64,000 nucleotides of DNA from Labilibaculum antarcticum (GTDB lineage Bacteria > Bacteroidota > Bacteroidia > Bacteroidales > Marinifilaceae): contig NZ_AP018042.1 in assembly GCF_002356295.1 (NCBI RefSeq), positions 4,868,361-4,932,360 on the forward strand. The letters are read 5' to 3'. Positions 34,573-43,008 of this stretch are shown piece after piece; positions within the stretch are counted from its first letter, which is position 1, and the number at the start of each line of letters is the position of its first letter. A program made the translations under genes and the position numbers. The notes under the pieces were generated by a model, which was not told the DNA's origin, did no database searches, and saw only the letters and a program-made list of their open reading frames with translations.

Positions 34573-35790
34573 ATGAAAAATTTAAGCATTCTAATTATTG
34601 CCGTACTCTTGTTTGCTTGTAATTCCAAGCAGAAAAAAGTGAGTGACTGGAGAGGCGAGAACCGTTCCGGAATTTACGACGAAACCAATTTATTGAAAGA
34701 ATGGCCTGCTGATGGTCCAAACCTGCTTTGGGATATTGATAGTATTGGCAATGGTTATGGTTCACCCGTATTTAGTGATGATATCATGTATTTAAATGGT
34801 GAAATTGATAGCCTCGCTTACCTAATAGCTCTTGACTTGCAAGGAAATATACTTTGGAAAACTCAATTTGGTAAAGACTGGATGAAAAACTTCATTGGAA
34901 GTCGTTCAACTCCAACTGTGGTAGATGATTTGGTATATGTTGCCTCAGGAATGGGAGATATTGCCTGTATTCAAGCTGAATCTGGAGAAATAAAGTGGAA
35001 GATTAACATGCTGGAGAAATATGAAGGTAAAAATACTCGCTTTGGATATTCACAATCTTTATTGGTGGATGGCGATTTGGTTTTTGCATCACCAGGTGGG
35101 GCGGAAAATAACATCATTGCCTTGAATCGGTTTACCGGCGAAATGGCTTGGACTTGTGCCGGTGTTGGTGAGGTATCTGCTTATTGTTCTCCATTGTTAT
35201 TGGATTTTCCATCCCGAAAAGTTTTGGTAACTTTCTCAGACAATGCCTTATTAGGCATCGAATCGCAGACAGGAAAGCTATTGTGGACGGAACTGCAGGA
35301 CACGCTTTGCGATATCAATGGAAACACTCCAATTTTTGAAGATGGTTATTTGTATTACGTTGCCGGATGTGGCAATGGAACGGTAAAAATGAAGGTTTCC
35401 GAAGACGGAAGTCAAATCACGGAAGTGTGGCGAAATAAGGAATTGGACAACATCATGGGTGGTGCTGTAAAATTGAACGGTAAAATCATAGCTTCCGGTC
35501 ATCGCAAGAAAGTCTGGAAGAGTGTGGATGCCGAGACTGGCGAAACTCAGGATACATTGAGCTTTGGTCGTGGATCTACCATTGCTGCCGATGGTATGTT
35601 GTACTGTTACAACGAAAGAGGTCAGGTTGGCTTGGTAAATGTGACACCTGAAACAATGGAATTAGTAAGTAAATTTAAAGTGACCAAAGGAACTAAAGAG
35701 CATTTTGCTCAACCAGTTATAAACAAAGGAGTTTTATACATCCGTCATGGAGACGCTTTATTGGCATATGATATTAAGAAAAAGAGTTAA
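34573..35790 (+). CDS. PQQ-like beta-propeller lipoprotein (paralogue of the first two genes)
   Basis: The 405-residue protein starts MKNLSILIIAVLLFACNSKQ, a clear lipoprotein signal (LLFAC). It shares DWRGENRSGIYDETNLLKEW at the N-terminus and VINKGVLYIRHGDALLAYDI at the C-terminus with the propellers at 14364 and 15605. Blade turns are ESGEIKW, FTGEMAW, QTGKLLW and ETGETQD. It follows the FtsX permease by 29 bp, so its membrane delivery or partner may depend on that ABC system. Confidence 0.85.
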   Translation: MKNLSILIIAVLLFACNSKQKKVSDWRGENRSGIYDETNLLKEWPADGPNLLWDIDSIGNGYGSPVFSDDIMYLNGEIDSLAYLIALDLQGNILWKTQFGKDWMKNFIGSRSTPTVVDDLVYVASGMGDIACIQAESGEIKWKINMLEKYEGKNTRFGYSQSLLVDGDLVFASPGGAENNIIALNRFTGEMAWTCAGVGEVSAYCSPLLLDFPSRKVLVTFSDNALLGIESQTGKLLWTELQDTLCDINGNTPIFEDGYLYYVAGCGNGTVKMKVSEDGSQITEVWRNKELDNIMGGAVKLNGKIIASGHRKKVWKSVDAETGETQDTLSFGRGSTIAADGMLYCYNERGQVGLVNVTPETMELVSKFKVTKGTKEHFAQPVINKGVLYIRHGDALLAYDIKKKS

Positions 35791-35904
35791 AGAGTTAATG
35801 GATTAATGAGTGAAAGAGTTACTAAGTTTTTTTGAATGTTTTTCTCTTACATCTCACTTCTAATATTTCAAATCTGTTTGATTTAGAAGAAAAAATAACA
35901 AATT

Positions 35905-35910
35905 GGAGGA
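35905..35910 (+). promoter_or_regulatory. strong Shine-Dalgarno GGAGGA before the Cys-rich ferredoxin
   Basis: GGAGGA lies just upstream of the ATG at 35914. Most genes in this window have no such site, as is usual in Bacteroidota, so it stands out and fixes this start codon. Confidence 0.7.
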
Positions 35911-35913
35911 ATT

Positions 35914-36813
35914 ATGAGCAAACAAATATTCATTTGCGGGTGCGAAAAAGATGGAAAGATCGAAAAGGAATCGGTTCAGAAGCTGATGAGCACCTTGGAG
36001 GAGAAAAATATAGCTTATACCTACATCGAGGACATGTGTGGTACAATTTTGAAGAATCCCGATGATTTGGAAAGTTTGTACAATGCAAAGGATGCCATCG
36101 TTTTTGGCTGTCAGGCTCGCGCCATGAAGCATTTGGTTGATAATTCCGGGCGAAAGACAGAGGGGAATGGTACAGAATATCATCATGTTGACGATGATGG
36201 TCAGGAAGAGCTTATTTCTGCATTGGAATCGAATACAGGTAAACCTTTAAAGATCAAATATTCAGATTCATGGAAGCCTTGGTATCCCGTAATTGATTAC
36301 GATCGTTGCAATGGATGTCGTAAATGTTTAAATTTCTGTTTATTCAGTGTTTATTCGGTGGAGGATGATGGAACCGTTGTGGTTTCAGCTTCGGCGAATT
36401 GTAAGGATATGTGTCCGGCATGTGCCCGGGTTTGTCCTCAGAATGCAATCATTTTCCCAAAACATGCCGAAAGTCCTATTGATGGTGGAGAAGGCGATGG
36501 TACGCAGAATGAAAAGACAGATATTCTCGAACAAATTCAGAACGAAGATGTTTATTCAGTATTGAGTGCCCGCAGAAAGAACTTTCAGGTTTCCTTGCTG
36601 AAAAAGGATCAGTTTAAAATGGCTGAAGAGGAGCGCAGAGCTTGTTGCAGCGGAGCTGATAAAAAAGAAGAAGAAAAGAAAACTGAGAAATGCGACTGTG
36701 ATTGCAATTGTAAAGATGATCCTGAAAGTACTGATGACTGTGGCTGTAAGGATGGGGATTCAAATTCATCTTGTGCTTGTAAAGACGGTAATTCAAAATC
36801 GAGCTGTTGTTAA
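35914..36813 (+). CDS. two-cluster ferredoxin-domain protein with Cys-rich C-terminal tail
   Basis: The 299-residue protein has an N-terminal alpha/beta domain (MSKQIFICGCEKDGKI; AIVFGCQARAMKHLV). A two-cluster ferredoxin domain follows (RCNGCRKCLNFC near residue 132 and CKDMCPACARVCP near 167). The tail of about 57 residues holds 12 cysteines in Lys/Asp-rich sequence (KCDCDCNCK, CGCKDGD, CACKDGN, SSCC). The tail resembles a metallothionein or an Fe-S/metal chaperone arm and seems built of imperfect CxC-KDG repeats. No targeting signal is seen, so it is probably cytoplasmic. It precedes the radical SAM gene, which needs reduced ferredoxin and [4Fe-4S] clusters. Confidence 0.78.
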   Translation: MSKQIFICGCEKDGKIEKESVQKLMSTLEEKNIAYTYIEDMCGTILKNPDDLESLYNAKDAIVFGCQARAMKHLVDNSGRKTEGNGTEYHHVDDDGQEELISALESNTGKPLKIKYSDSWKPWYPVIDYDRCNGCRKCLNFCLFSVYSVEDDGTVVVSASANCKDMCPACARVCPQNAIIFPKHAESPIDGGEGDGTQNEKTDILEQIQNEDVYSVLSARRKNFQVSLLKKDQFKMAEEERRACCSGADKKEEEKKTEKCDCDCNCKDDPESTDDCGCKDGDSNSSCACKDGNSKSSCC

Positions 36814-36820
36814 ATTTAAT

Positions 36821-36853
36821 AGACCTGACAGGTTTTAAAAACCTGTCAGGTCT
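36821..36853. repeat. 33-bp palindrome AGACCTGACAGG...CCTGTCAGGTCT
   Basis: Same arms as at 26281 and 30429, with a TTTTAAAAA centre. It sits 7 bp after the stop codon of the Cys-rich ferredoxin gene and 15 bp before the radical SAM gene. Confidence 0.85.
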
Positions 36854-36868
36854 GAATAATAGATATAA

Positions 36869-38062
36869 ATGATATTTTCTCTCGGAACAAGGATATTGAA
36901 ACAGGTGGATGCCCGATTGCTTTGGAAACTAGGCTATAATTTGGGCTGGAAGGGAATGAAAGCCGTTTCGAAACACAAGAAACGTCTGAAAAAGGGAGAG
37001 TTGTATCCTGCTTTCATGATGATTTCGATTACCGATAATTGCAATCTTAATTGTCAGGGCTGTTGGGTGACAATCAACAATCAATCCAAAGGAATGGATA
37101 TGGAGACTTTGGATAATATCATTGTTTCCAGCAAAAAGAAAGGTTCTTACTTCTTTGGATTATTGGGTGGAGAACCCTTGATGTATCCTCATTTAATGGA
37201 GGTAATTGAACGCCATCCCGATTGTTATTTTCAGATGTTTACCAATGGTACTTTGCTTACTGATGAAGTGGCGCAAAAGCTTCGGAAACTGGGTAATGTA
37301 TCGCCGTTAATTAGTGTGGAAGGTCTGCAGGATGTGAGTGATATTCGAAGAGGTGCCGATAATGTATATGGCAGAACCATGACAGGAATTGAGGCTTCTA
37401 CCAGGAATAAATTGTTCACCGGTGTAGCTACAAGTGTTTGCAAGTCTAATTTTAAGGATTTGGTGAACGAAGAATTTGTGAATTCTTGCATCACAAAGGG
37501 AATTCATTACCTGTGGTTTTACATTTATCGTCCTGTGGGTGAACGTCCAAATACAGATTTGGCATTGTCTGAGGAAGAGATTTTGGAATTGCGTCAATTC
37601 ATGGTTGATATCCGGGTGAAAGCTCCTTTAATGATCATCGATACGTATTGGGATGAGAAAGGACAAGCGATATGCCCTGGAGCTTTGGGCTTGTCGCATC
37701 ATATTAATCCTTACGGGGATATTGAATTTTGTCCGCCAATTCAATTTGCAGGCGAAACGGTTGGCGATGGCTCTGATATTGTCAACATCATTGAGAATTC
37801 GAAATTCATTGGTGGCTTGCGAAAAGGCATCAACGACTGCACCCAAGGATGCATTTTATTGGATAATCCGCAGGAATTGCACACGATTCTAAAAGATGTA
37901 AATGCCTATGATTCATCGAAAAGGAGTAGCTCATTTGAAGAATTAAATAAGATGAAGCCTTGTGCAGGTCATCACATACCTGGAAAAGAAATTCCAGAAA
38001 AAAGTTGGGTCTATCGCTTTGCCAAGAAATACTCTTTCTTTGGCTTTGGAGCATACGGATAG
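36869..38062 (+). CDS. radical SAM enzyme with SPASM-like C-terminal Cys
   Basis: The 397-residue protein carries the radical SAM motif CNLNCQGC near residue 54-61, LGGEPLMYPHLMEVI and QMFTNGTLLTDE for the SAM-binding barrel. After the barrel, INPYGDIEFCPP, CTQGC and PCAGHH offer cysteines for auxiliary clusters, in the style of SPASM/Twitch proteins. The basic amphipathic N-terminus (LGWKGMKAVSKHKKRLKKG) could associate with membranes. Its place before the polyprenyl synthase and cyclase genes recalls HpnH, the radical SAM enzyme that extends hopanoids with an adenosyl group. Specificity cannot be read from sequence. Confidence 0.82.
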   Translation: MIFSLGTRILKQVDARLLWKLGYNLGWKGMKAVSKHKKRLKKGELYPAFMMISITDNCNLNCQGCWVTINNQSKGMDMETLDNIIVSSKKKGSYFFGLLGGEPLMYPHLMEVIERHPDCYFQMFTNGTLLTDEVAQKLRKLGNVSPLISVEGLQDVSDIRRGADNVYGRTMTGIEASTRNKLFTGVATSVCKSNFKDLVNEEFVNSCITKGIHYLWFYIYRPVGERPNTDLALSEEEILELRQFMVDIRVKAPLMIIDTYWDEKGQAICPGALGLSHHINPYGDIEFCPPIQFAGETVGDGSDIVNIIENSKFIGGLRKGINDCTQGCILLDNPQELHTILKDVNAYDSSKRSSSFEELNKMKPCAGHHIPGKEIPEKSWVYRFAKKYSFFGFGAYG

Positions 38063-38201
38063 AATAATTACGAATGAATAATTAACAATTACGAATTATA
38101 AAATATTCCAGGTTTTAAAAGCCTTCTTCTTTTAGTAGAGGAATTTAGGGTGAGGTTCTAAAACCTGTTAATTGCTAACTGATCACTGTTAATTGTAAAA
38201 A

Positions 38202-39812
38202 ATGATTTTAAAAAACAAACAGCCAAATATAAGCTTCGGAAACGATTTGCCTCAGCATCCTGAAAAGTTGAAGCAAATTCGTGATTTGATTAGAGATTAC
38301 GCTGCTGAATGCGAACTGATACCGCCTTTGCAGGAGGAAGAAGTCATTTTTCATTCCGGTGAATTGATCAGGAAGCATCCTGAGCTATTTTTGTATCAAA
38401 AGCTTTTGGCTGTGATGATTAACAATTACGCATGGAGCCATATTGTTGCCGGGATTCCTTTTAACAGACGCATTTTGTTGTTGCCCAAGTGCATTAGTCA
38501 CTCTACACAATGTCCTGCAAAGTACGATGAACTCGGATTACTTTGCGAGCAATGCGGTCGCTGCGATTTGGCTGAAATCATTTCTCAGGCCGATGAATTG
38601 GGCTATCACACCATAGTTACTGAAGGAACTACTTCGGCAAGTTTGCTTTTATCTTCGGGTAAGGTAGAATGTGTGATTGGTGTTGGTTGCCTGCACTCCT
38701 TCGAACGTTCGTTTCCTTTAGCAGTAAAAGAGGCTGTTCCATCTCTTGCAATTCCTTTGTACAATAATGATTGTAAGGATTCTAAAGTGGATAAAATCTG
38801 GTTAGATGAAGTGCTTTCCATGCGTAGTGAAGCAAATTGGAAAGGTTGGATCAACCTGGATTCTATAAAATATCAGGTAAAGGATTGGTTTGCAACAGCT
38901 CAATTAAAGACACTTTTTGGACAGGATGATGATACCGTAAATATTGCAATTCGGTGGATGAATACCGATGGAAAGCGTTGGCGTCCGATCATTATGCTTG
39001 CGGTTTACGATGCTCTTACGGGGAAATCAGGTGAGTATGATGATACCATTCAAAAATTAGCCGTTTCCATAGAATGTTTTCACAAAGCTTCTTTAGTTCA
39101 TGATGACATTGCTGATGAAGATGATGAGAGATACGGGAAGCCTACTCTTCATAAGGAATATGATATTCCTGTTGCTATAAATGTGGGCGATTTATTGCTT
39201 GGGTATGGCTATCAGATGATTGCTGAATCGGAGGCAAAACACATTCGGAAATTGTTAAAAGTAGCTTCTTACGGACATCGGGATTTGTCTCTTGGGCAAG
39301 GAGAGGAGCTCTTGTGGAGAAACAATGGAAAATTGCTTACACAGGAAGAGATTCTGCGCATTTTTAGCAACAAAACATCTCCGGCATTTGAAGTTGCACT
39401 GCAGTTTGGAGCAATCCTAGCCGATGCTGACGAGAATATTTTAAATATTATCTCAGAATATAGTAATGCTTTGGGGATCGCATATCAAATCAATGATGAT
39501 TTGGATGATTTCAGGCAAACAAGCATTGTCAGTGGTTTTAATACCATTCAGCCATCTTTGGTTTCAACTCTTTTGAACCAAAAGCACCCTCAGAAAATGC
39601 AGGAATGCTTCGATAGAACTCAAAATGGAGATGAAAGCATCAATACTGAGTTTTTACAATGGAAGGAAACCAAACAAGCTATGAAAGAAGCAGAAGAAAT
39701 GCTGTATATTTACAAGCGAAATGCTTTAAAAGCCTTACGACCATTAAATAATCCAACATTGAAAATATTATTGACCCGTTTGTTGAATCGGATAGTTCCG
39801 GGAAATTCATAA
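38202..39812 (+). CDS. DUF116-polyprenyl diphosphate synthase fusion
   Basis: The 536-residue fusion has an N-terminal DUF116 domain (about 30-195) with C97, C104, C115, C118 and C121, where LGLLCEQCGRCD is the family core. A trans-prenyl diphosphate synthase follows (about 215-536). Both Mg-binding motifs are intact: DDIAD at 301-305 and DDLDD at 432-436. Small residues (A296, S297) sit at the fifth and fourth positions before the first motif, where farnesyl synthases carry an aromatic stop. This favours a product of C20 or longer. The Cys-rich DUF116 part, of unknown function, may bind a cluster and tie prenyl synthesis to redox state. Confidence 0.87.
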   Translation: MILKNKQPNISFGNDLPQHPEKLKQIRDLIRDYAAECELIPPLQEEEVIFHSGELIRKHPELFLYQKLLAVMINNYAWSHIVAGIPFNRRILLLPKCISHSTQCPAKYDELGLLCEQCGRCDLAEIISQADELGYHTIVTEGTTSASLLLSSGKVECVIGVGCLHSFERSFPLAVKEAVPSLAIPLYNNDCKDSKVDKIWLDEVLSMRSEANWKGWINLDSIKYQVKDWFATAQLKTLFGQDDDTVNIAIRWMNTDGKRWRPIIMLAVYDALTGKSGEYDDTIQKLAVSIECFHKASLVHDDIADEDDERYGKPTLHKEYDIPVAINVGDLLLGYGYQMIAESEAKHIRKLLKVASYGHRDLSLGQGEELLWRNNGKLLTQEEILRIFSNKTSPAFEVALQFGAILADADENILNIISEYSNALGIAYQINDDLDDFRQTSIVSGFNTIQPSLVSTLLNQKHPQKMQECFDRTQNGDESINTEFLQWKETKQAMKEAEEMLYIYKRNALKALRPLNNPTLKILLTRLLNRIVPGNS

Positions 39813-39973
39813 ACAGACAAGCCATGAAAGGGGCTAAAGAATCATTTGTTGATGGTTTCTGAAAGTCCCCTTTAGTGGTCCCGAAAGCTTTAGGAATAGG
39901 GGTGAAAAATAAAAAAGTAAAAGCCCATCGGCTTGAGATAAAAGAAAAATTAATATTTACAATTCATATCATC

Positions 39974-40957
39974 TTGAAGAAAAATACAAATTGCAATCAA
40001 TTCATACTCGAAGCACTTTTAAAATCAACAGAAGTACTAAGCAATGAAGCTAAAAATAAAATAAAATCCTTTTTAAGTTCTCAGAAAAGCGAAAACGGGG
40101 GATTTGTGGATCGTGCAGGAAAGGCTGATCTATACTATTCGGTGTTTGGTTATACTCTTGCCCTGGTTTTAGATTATAAAGTAAATGTAGTTGAAGAACG
40201 AAAATATCTAAGAAGAATAAAACATGCAGAAAAACTGGATTTTGTACATTCAATTTGTTTTGTGCGATGCGAGTTCTTGCTGCATCTGATTGATTTAAGG
40301 CAAAAATCGAGATTACCTGCATCTAAATTCCTGTCCATTAGTTTTGCTAAAGATTTAATTCTTGGAAAAGTAGTGAAATCCTTAAAAATTAATTGTTCTC
40401 AATTGTTATGGGAACTGGAAGAGAACCTAGCAAATGATGGTGGATACAATCATAACAAAAAAGCAGCAGAGAGGTCTACGATCTATGCAAATTACCTGAT
40501 GTGGACACTTTATCAGGACTTACAAACCGAGCAAGAAGTTTTGGATGAGATTACTGATGCAAATATTACTTTAATGGCTGAAAACGGATCATTTGCCAAT
40601 GAAGAGAATAGCATTGATGGTGTGACTTCTTCCACTGCAGCAGGTCTGATTATGAGTTCAAGCAGCGAGTTGGAAGAAATGGTGAAAACAAAGGAATGGT
40701 TAAAACAAATGCTCACCAAACGTGGAGGTTTCAAAGCCGCAAAAGGTGTTCCTATTGCTGATTTGTTATCTACTTCAACAGCACTTCTTGCTTTGCAGGT
40801 AACGGGAGAAAATATGCAGGATTATGCCGAAAATTCCGTAAATTTCATCAATCTGCACTGGGATGAGTCCGGCGGGTTCTTTGGAAGCATTGCCGACATG
40901 ACTTGTGATGTGGAATATACTTATTATGCGCTTTTGGGTTTAGGAGTACTTTCTTAA
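39974..40957 (+). CDS. prenyltransferase/squalene-oxidase-repeat protein (alpha-alpha barrel)
   Basis: Repeats of the GGTase-beta/terpene-cyclase barrel are visible: SQKSENGGFVDRAGKADLYY, LANDGGYNHNKKA, TKRGGFKAAKGVPIADLLST and ESGGFFGSIADMTCDVEYTY. The start is uncertain. A GTG at 39875 would make 360 residues, but it lies in repeat-like sequence. The TTG at 39974 (KKNTNCNQFILEALL follows) gives 327 residues and seems more natural. It lacks a DXDD acid motif, so it is not a protonating cyclase. A partner subunit, a prenyl-binding protein or a prenyltransferase is possible. It sits between the polyprenyl synthase and the cyclase. Confidence 0.75.
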   Translation: MKKNTNCNQFILEALLKSTEVLSNEAKNKIKSFLSSQKSENGGFVDRAGKADLYYSVFGYTLALVLDYKVNVVEERKYLRRIKHAEKLDFVHSICFVRCEFLLHLIDLRQKSRLPASKFLSISFAKDLILGKVVKSLKINCSQLLWELEENLANDGGYNHNKKAAERSTIYANYLMWTLYQDLQTEQEVLDEITDANITLMAENGSFANEENSIDGVTSSTAAGLIMSSSSELEEMVKTKEWLKQMLTKRGGFKAAKGVPIADLLSTSTALLALQVTGENMQDYAENSVNFINLHWDESGGFFGSIADMTCDVEYTYYALLGLGVLS

Positions 40958-41139
40958 GTTATGAGTTGCGGATTTCATTGTCATCCCGAGGGATCTGTTG
41001 AATAGGAAGAGATCTTTCACTTCGTTCAGGATGACGAGATTGAAAGTTTTAATTGCTCATAAGCGGTTTTTTTTTTATTCCTAACAGTGCTTATATTTTG
41101 AATGTTTTTGATTCTTGTCACTTGATACTTATTTGAAAA
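40958..41139. other. intergenic gap with a short hairpin repeat
   Basis: TCATCCCGAGGGATC...GATCTTTCACTTCGTTCAGGATGACGA forms an imperfect inverted repeat of a kind widespread in Bacteroidota intergenic DNA. I see no gene in it. Confidence 0.45.
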
Positions 41140-42975
41140 ATGACTCCAAGCTACGACAACATACAATCCCTCAAACAAAAACTGGATGACCATATCATCT
41201 CTCTTCGGAATGATAAGGGGTCCTGGGATGGCAGATTGTCAAGTAGTGCCTTGTCAACAGCAATTGCGGTTTTTGCATTGTGGAAATACGATCCCAAGAA
41301 ATACAATATTCAAATTACGAGCGGATTAAAATGGTTACGCCACAATTCCAATTTAGATGGAGGATGGGGCGATACCATTCGCAATAAAAGTAACTTGAGC
41401 ACAACACTCCTGACTTGGGCTTGTCTTTGCATTGTAAAAGATGATCCTAAATATGCCGACTGCATTCACGATGCTGAAAATTGGCTGACTGATCGATTGA
41501 AAAAGTTGGATCCTAAATCAATAAGTACTGCCATTCTCAATCATTATCAGAAAGATCAGACCTTTTCGGTTCCTATTTTGGCCATGTGTGCATTATGCGG
41601 CAGACTGGGAGAGAAAGGTTGGGATTTGGTCCCACAACTGCCTTTTCAGATGGCGGTTTTTCCCGATCGTCTGTTCAAATTACTGAACCTTTCTGTGGTA
41701 AGTTATGCCATTCCGGCTCTAATAGCCATCGGACTGGTGAAATCAGTAAATACCAAAGCAAGCAAACCTATTGAGAGTTTAAATAAATCGGTAAAAGCAA
41801 AAATATTGAGGGTCCTGGCTGAAAAGCAACCCGATAACGGAGGCTTTTTAGAGGCCATGCCACTAACAGGATTCGTTCTCATGAGTTTGGTGGGATCGGG
41901 AGAGAAAGAGCTTGAGGTTTGCTCTAAAGCGTCTAATTTTTTAAGTAAATCCATTCGGGAAGATGGAAGCTGGCCAATAGATACGCATTTGGCCACTTGG
42001 GTGACTTCTTTATCTCTAAATGCATTGGATGATGACGATTTAGCCGAGTTACCCGAAATGGAGAAGACAGTGAACTGTTTACTTGATCAGCAATTGAAAG
42101 CAATACATCCCTTTACCAAAGCAGAACCGGGTGGTTGGGCATGGACACACCTTGAAGGTGGAGTGCCGGATGCTGATGATACTTCGGGAGCACTGGTTGC
42201 CTTGCATCGACTGAAAGAGTTTCAGGACATTCCAAAGAAAGTGATCGAAGATGGAATAAACTGGTTGCTGAAAATGCAAAATTCGGATGGAGGAATGCCT
42301 ACATTCTGCAAAGGTTGGGGGAAATTGCCTTTTGATTGCTCTTGCCCTGATATTACTGCTCATGCCATGAAGGCACTTGCTCTTTGGAACAAGGAAATGA
42401 ACCCAGAATTAAGAGCAAAAATCCATGCTTGTTTCAGAAAAGCCTGGCAATATTTAAAATCAACACAGCAAGAGGACGGTTCATGGTTGCCACTGTGGTT
42501 TGGGAACGAAGATGATGCACAACATCACAATCCGGTGTATGGGACTTCTATTGTTTTGTATTCTTTAACTTGCATTGAGTCAGTGTGTGTGTTCGGATTA
42601 GGTGAAGTTAAAATTAAAGCGGTAGATTTCCTTGTTTCTACTCAGAATCAAGATGGTGGATGGGGAGGAAATGCTTCTCTGATCTCTACAATTGAAGAAA
42701 CTTCACTGGCAATCCGAGCGCTAAGGAGTACTTCTCGGACGTTAAGTGGTAAAGATAACTGGGAGCAAATAAGCATGGGGATTAATTGGTTGCAGAAGAA
42801 CCTACCCAATGACTTATCAGAAATTAAAGCCACACCTATTGGGCTTTATTTTGCCTCACTTTGGTATTTCGAGGACATGTATCCATTGGTATTCGCAAGT
42901 TCTGCACTAAAAGAGGTTTTGGATTCATCGGCCTTCTCTAAAGAAATGGAAAACACATTGGTTGAAAAGGCCTGA
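41140..42975 (+). CDS. squalene-hopene-cyclase-family class II terpene cyclase
   Basis: The 611-residue protein has the size and repeats of squalene-hopene cyclases. The catalytic acid motif DXDD is intact as D344-A-D-D-T348, preceded by PGGWAW at 330-335 and followed by CPDITAHAM near 402, both hallmarks of the family. QW-type repeats appear at 71-77 (NLDGGWG), 380-385 (QNSDGG), 443-449 (QQEDGSW) and 502-509 (QNQDGGWG). The enzyme should protonate and cyclise a polyprenoid. No squalene synthase is in the window, so the substrate may be squalene made elsewhere or the product of the fused prenyl synthase. It is the last gene of the locus. Confidence 0.88.
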   Translation: MTPSYDNIQSLKQKLDDHIISLRNDKGSWDGRLSSSALSTAIAVFALWKYDPKKYNIQITSGLKWLRHNSNLDGGWGDTIRNKSNLSTTLLTWACLCIVKDDPKYADCIHDAENWLTDRLKKLDPKSISTAILNHYQKDQTFSVPILAMCALCGRLGEKGWDLVPQLPFQMAVFPDRLFKLLNLSVVSYAIPALIAIGLVKSVNTKASKPIESLNKSVKAKILRVLAEKQPDNGGFLEAMPLTGFVLMSLVGSGEKELEVCSKASNFLSKSIREDGSWPIDTHLATWVTSLSLNALDDDDLAELPEMEKTVNCLLDQQLKAIHPFTKAEPGGWAWTHLEGGVPDADDTSGALVALHRLKEFQDIPKKVIEDGINWLLKMQNSDGGMPTFCKGWGKLPFDCSCPDITAHAMKALALWNKEMNPELRAKIHACFRKAWQYLKSTQQEDGSWLPLWFGNEDDAQHHNPVYGTSIVLYSLTCIESVCVFGLGEVKIKAVDFLVSTQNQDGGWGGNASLISTIEETSLAIRALRSTSRTLSGKDNWEQISMGINWLQKNLPNDLSEIKATPIGLYFASLWYFEDMYPLVFASSALKEVLDSSAFSKEMENTLVEKA

Positions 42976-43008
42976 CAGCGTTTTTTCAAATTTGTTTGGA
43001 AGAGCTAT

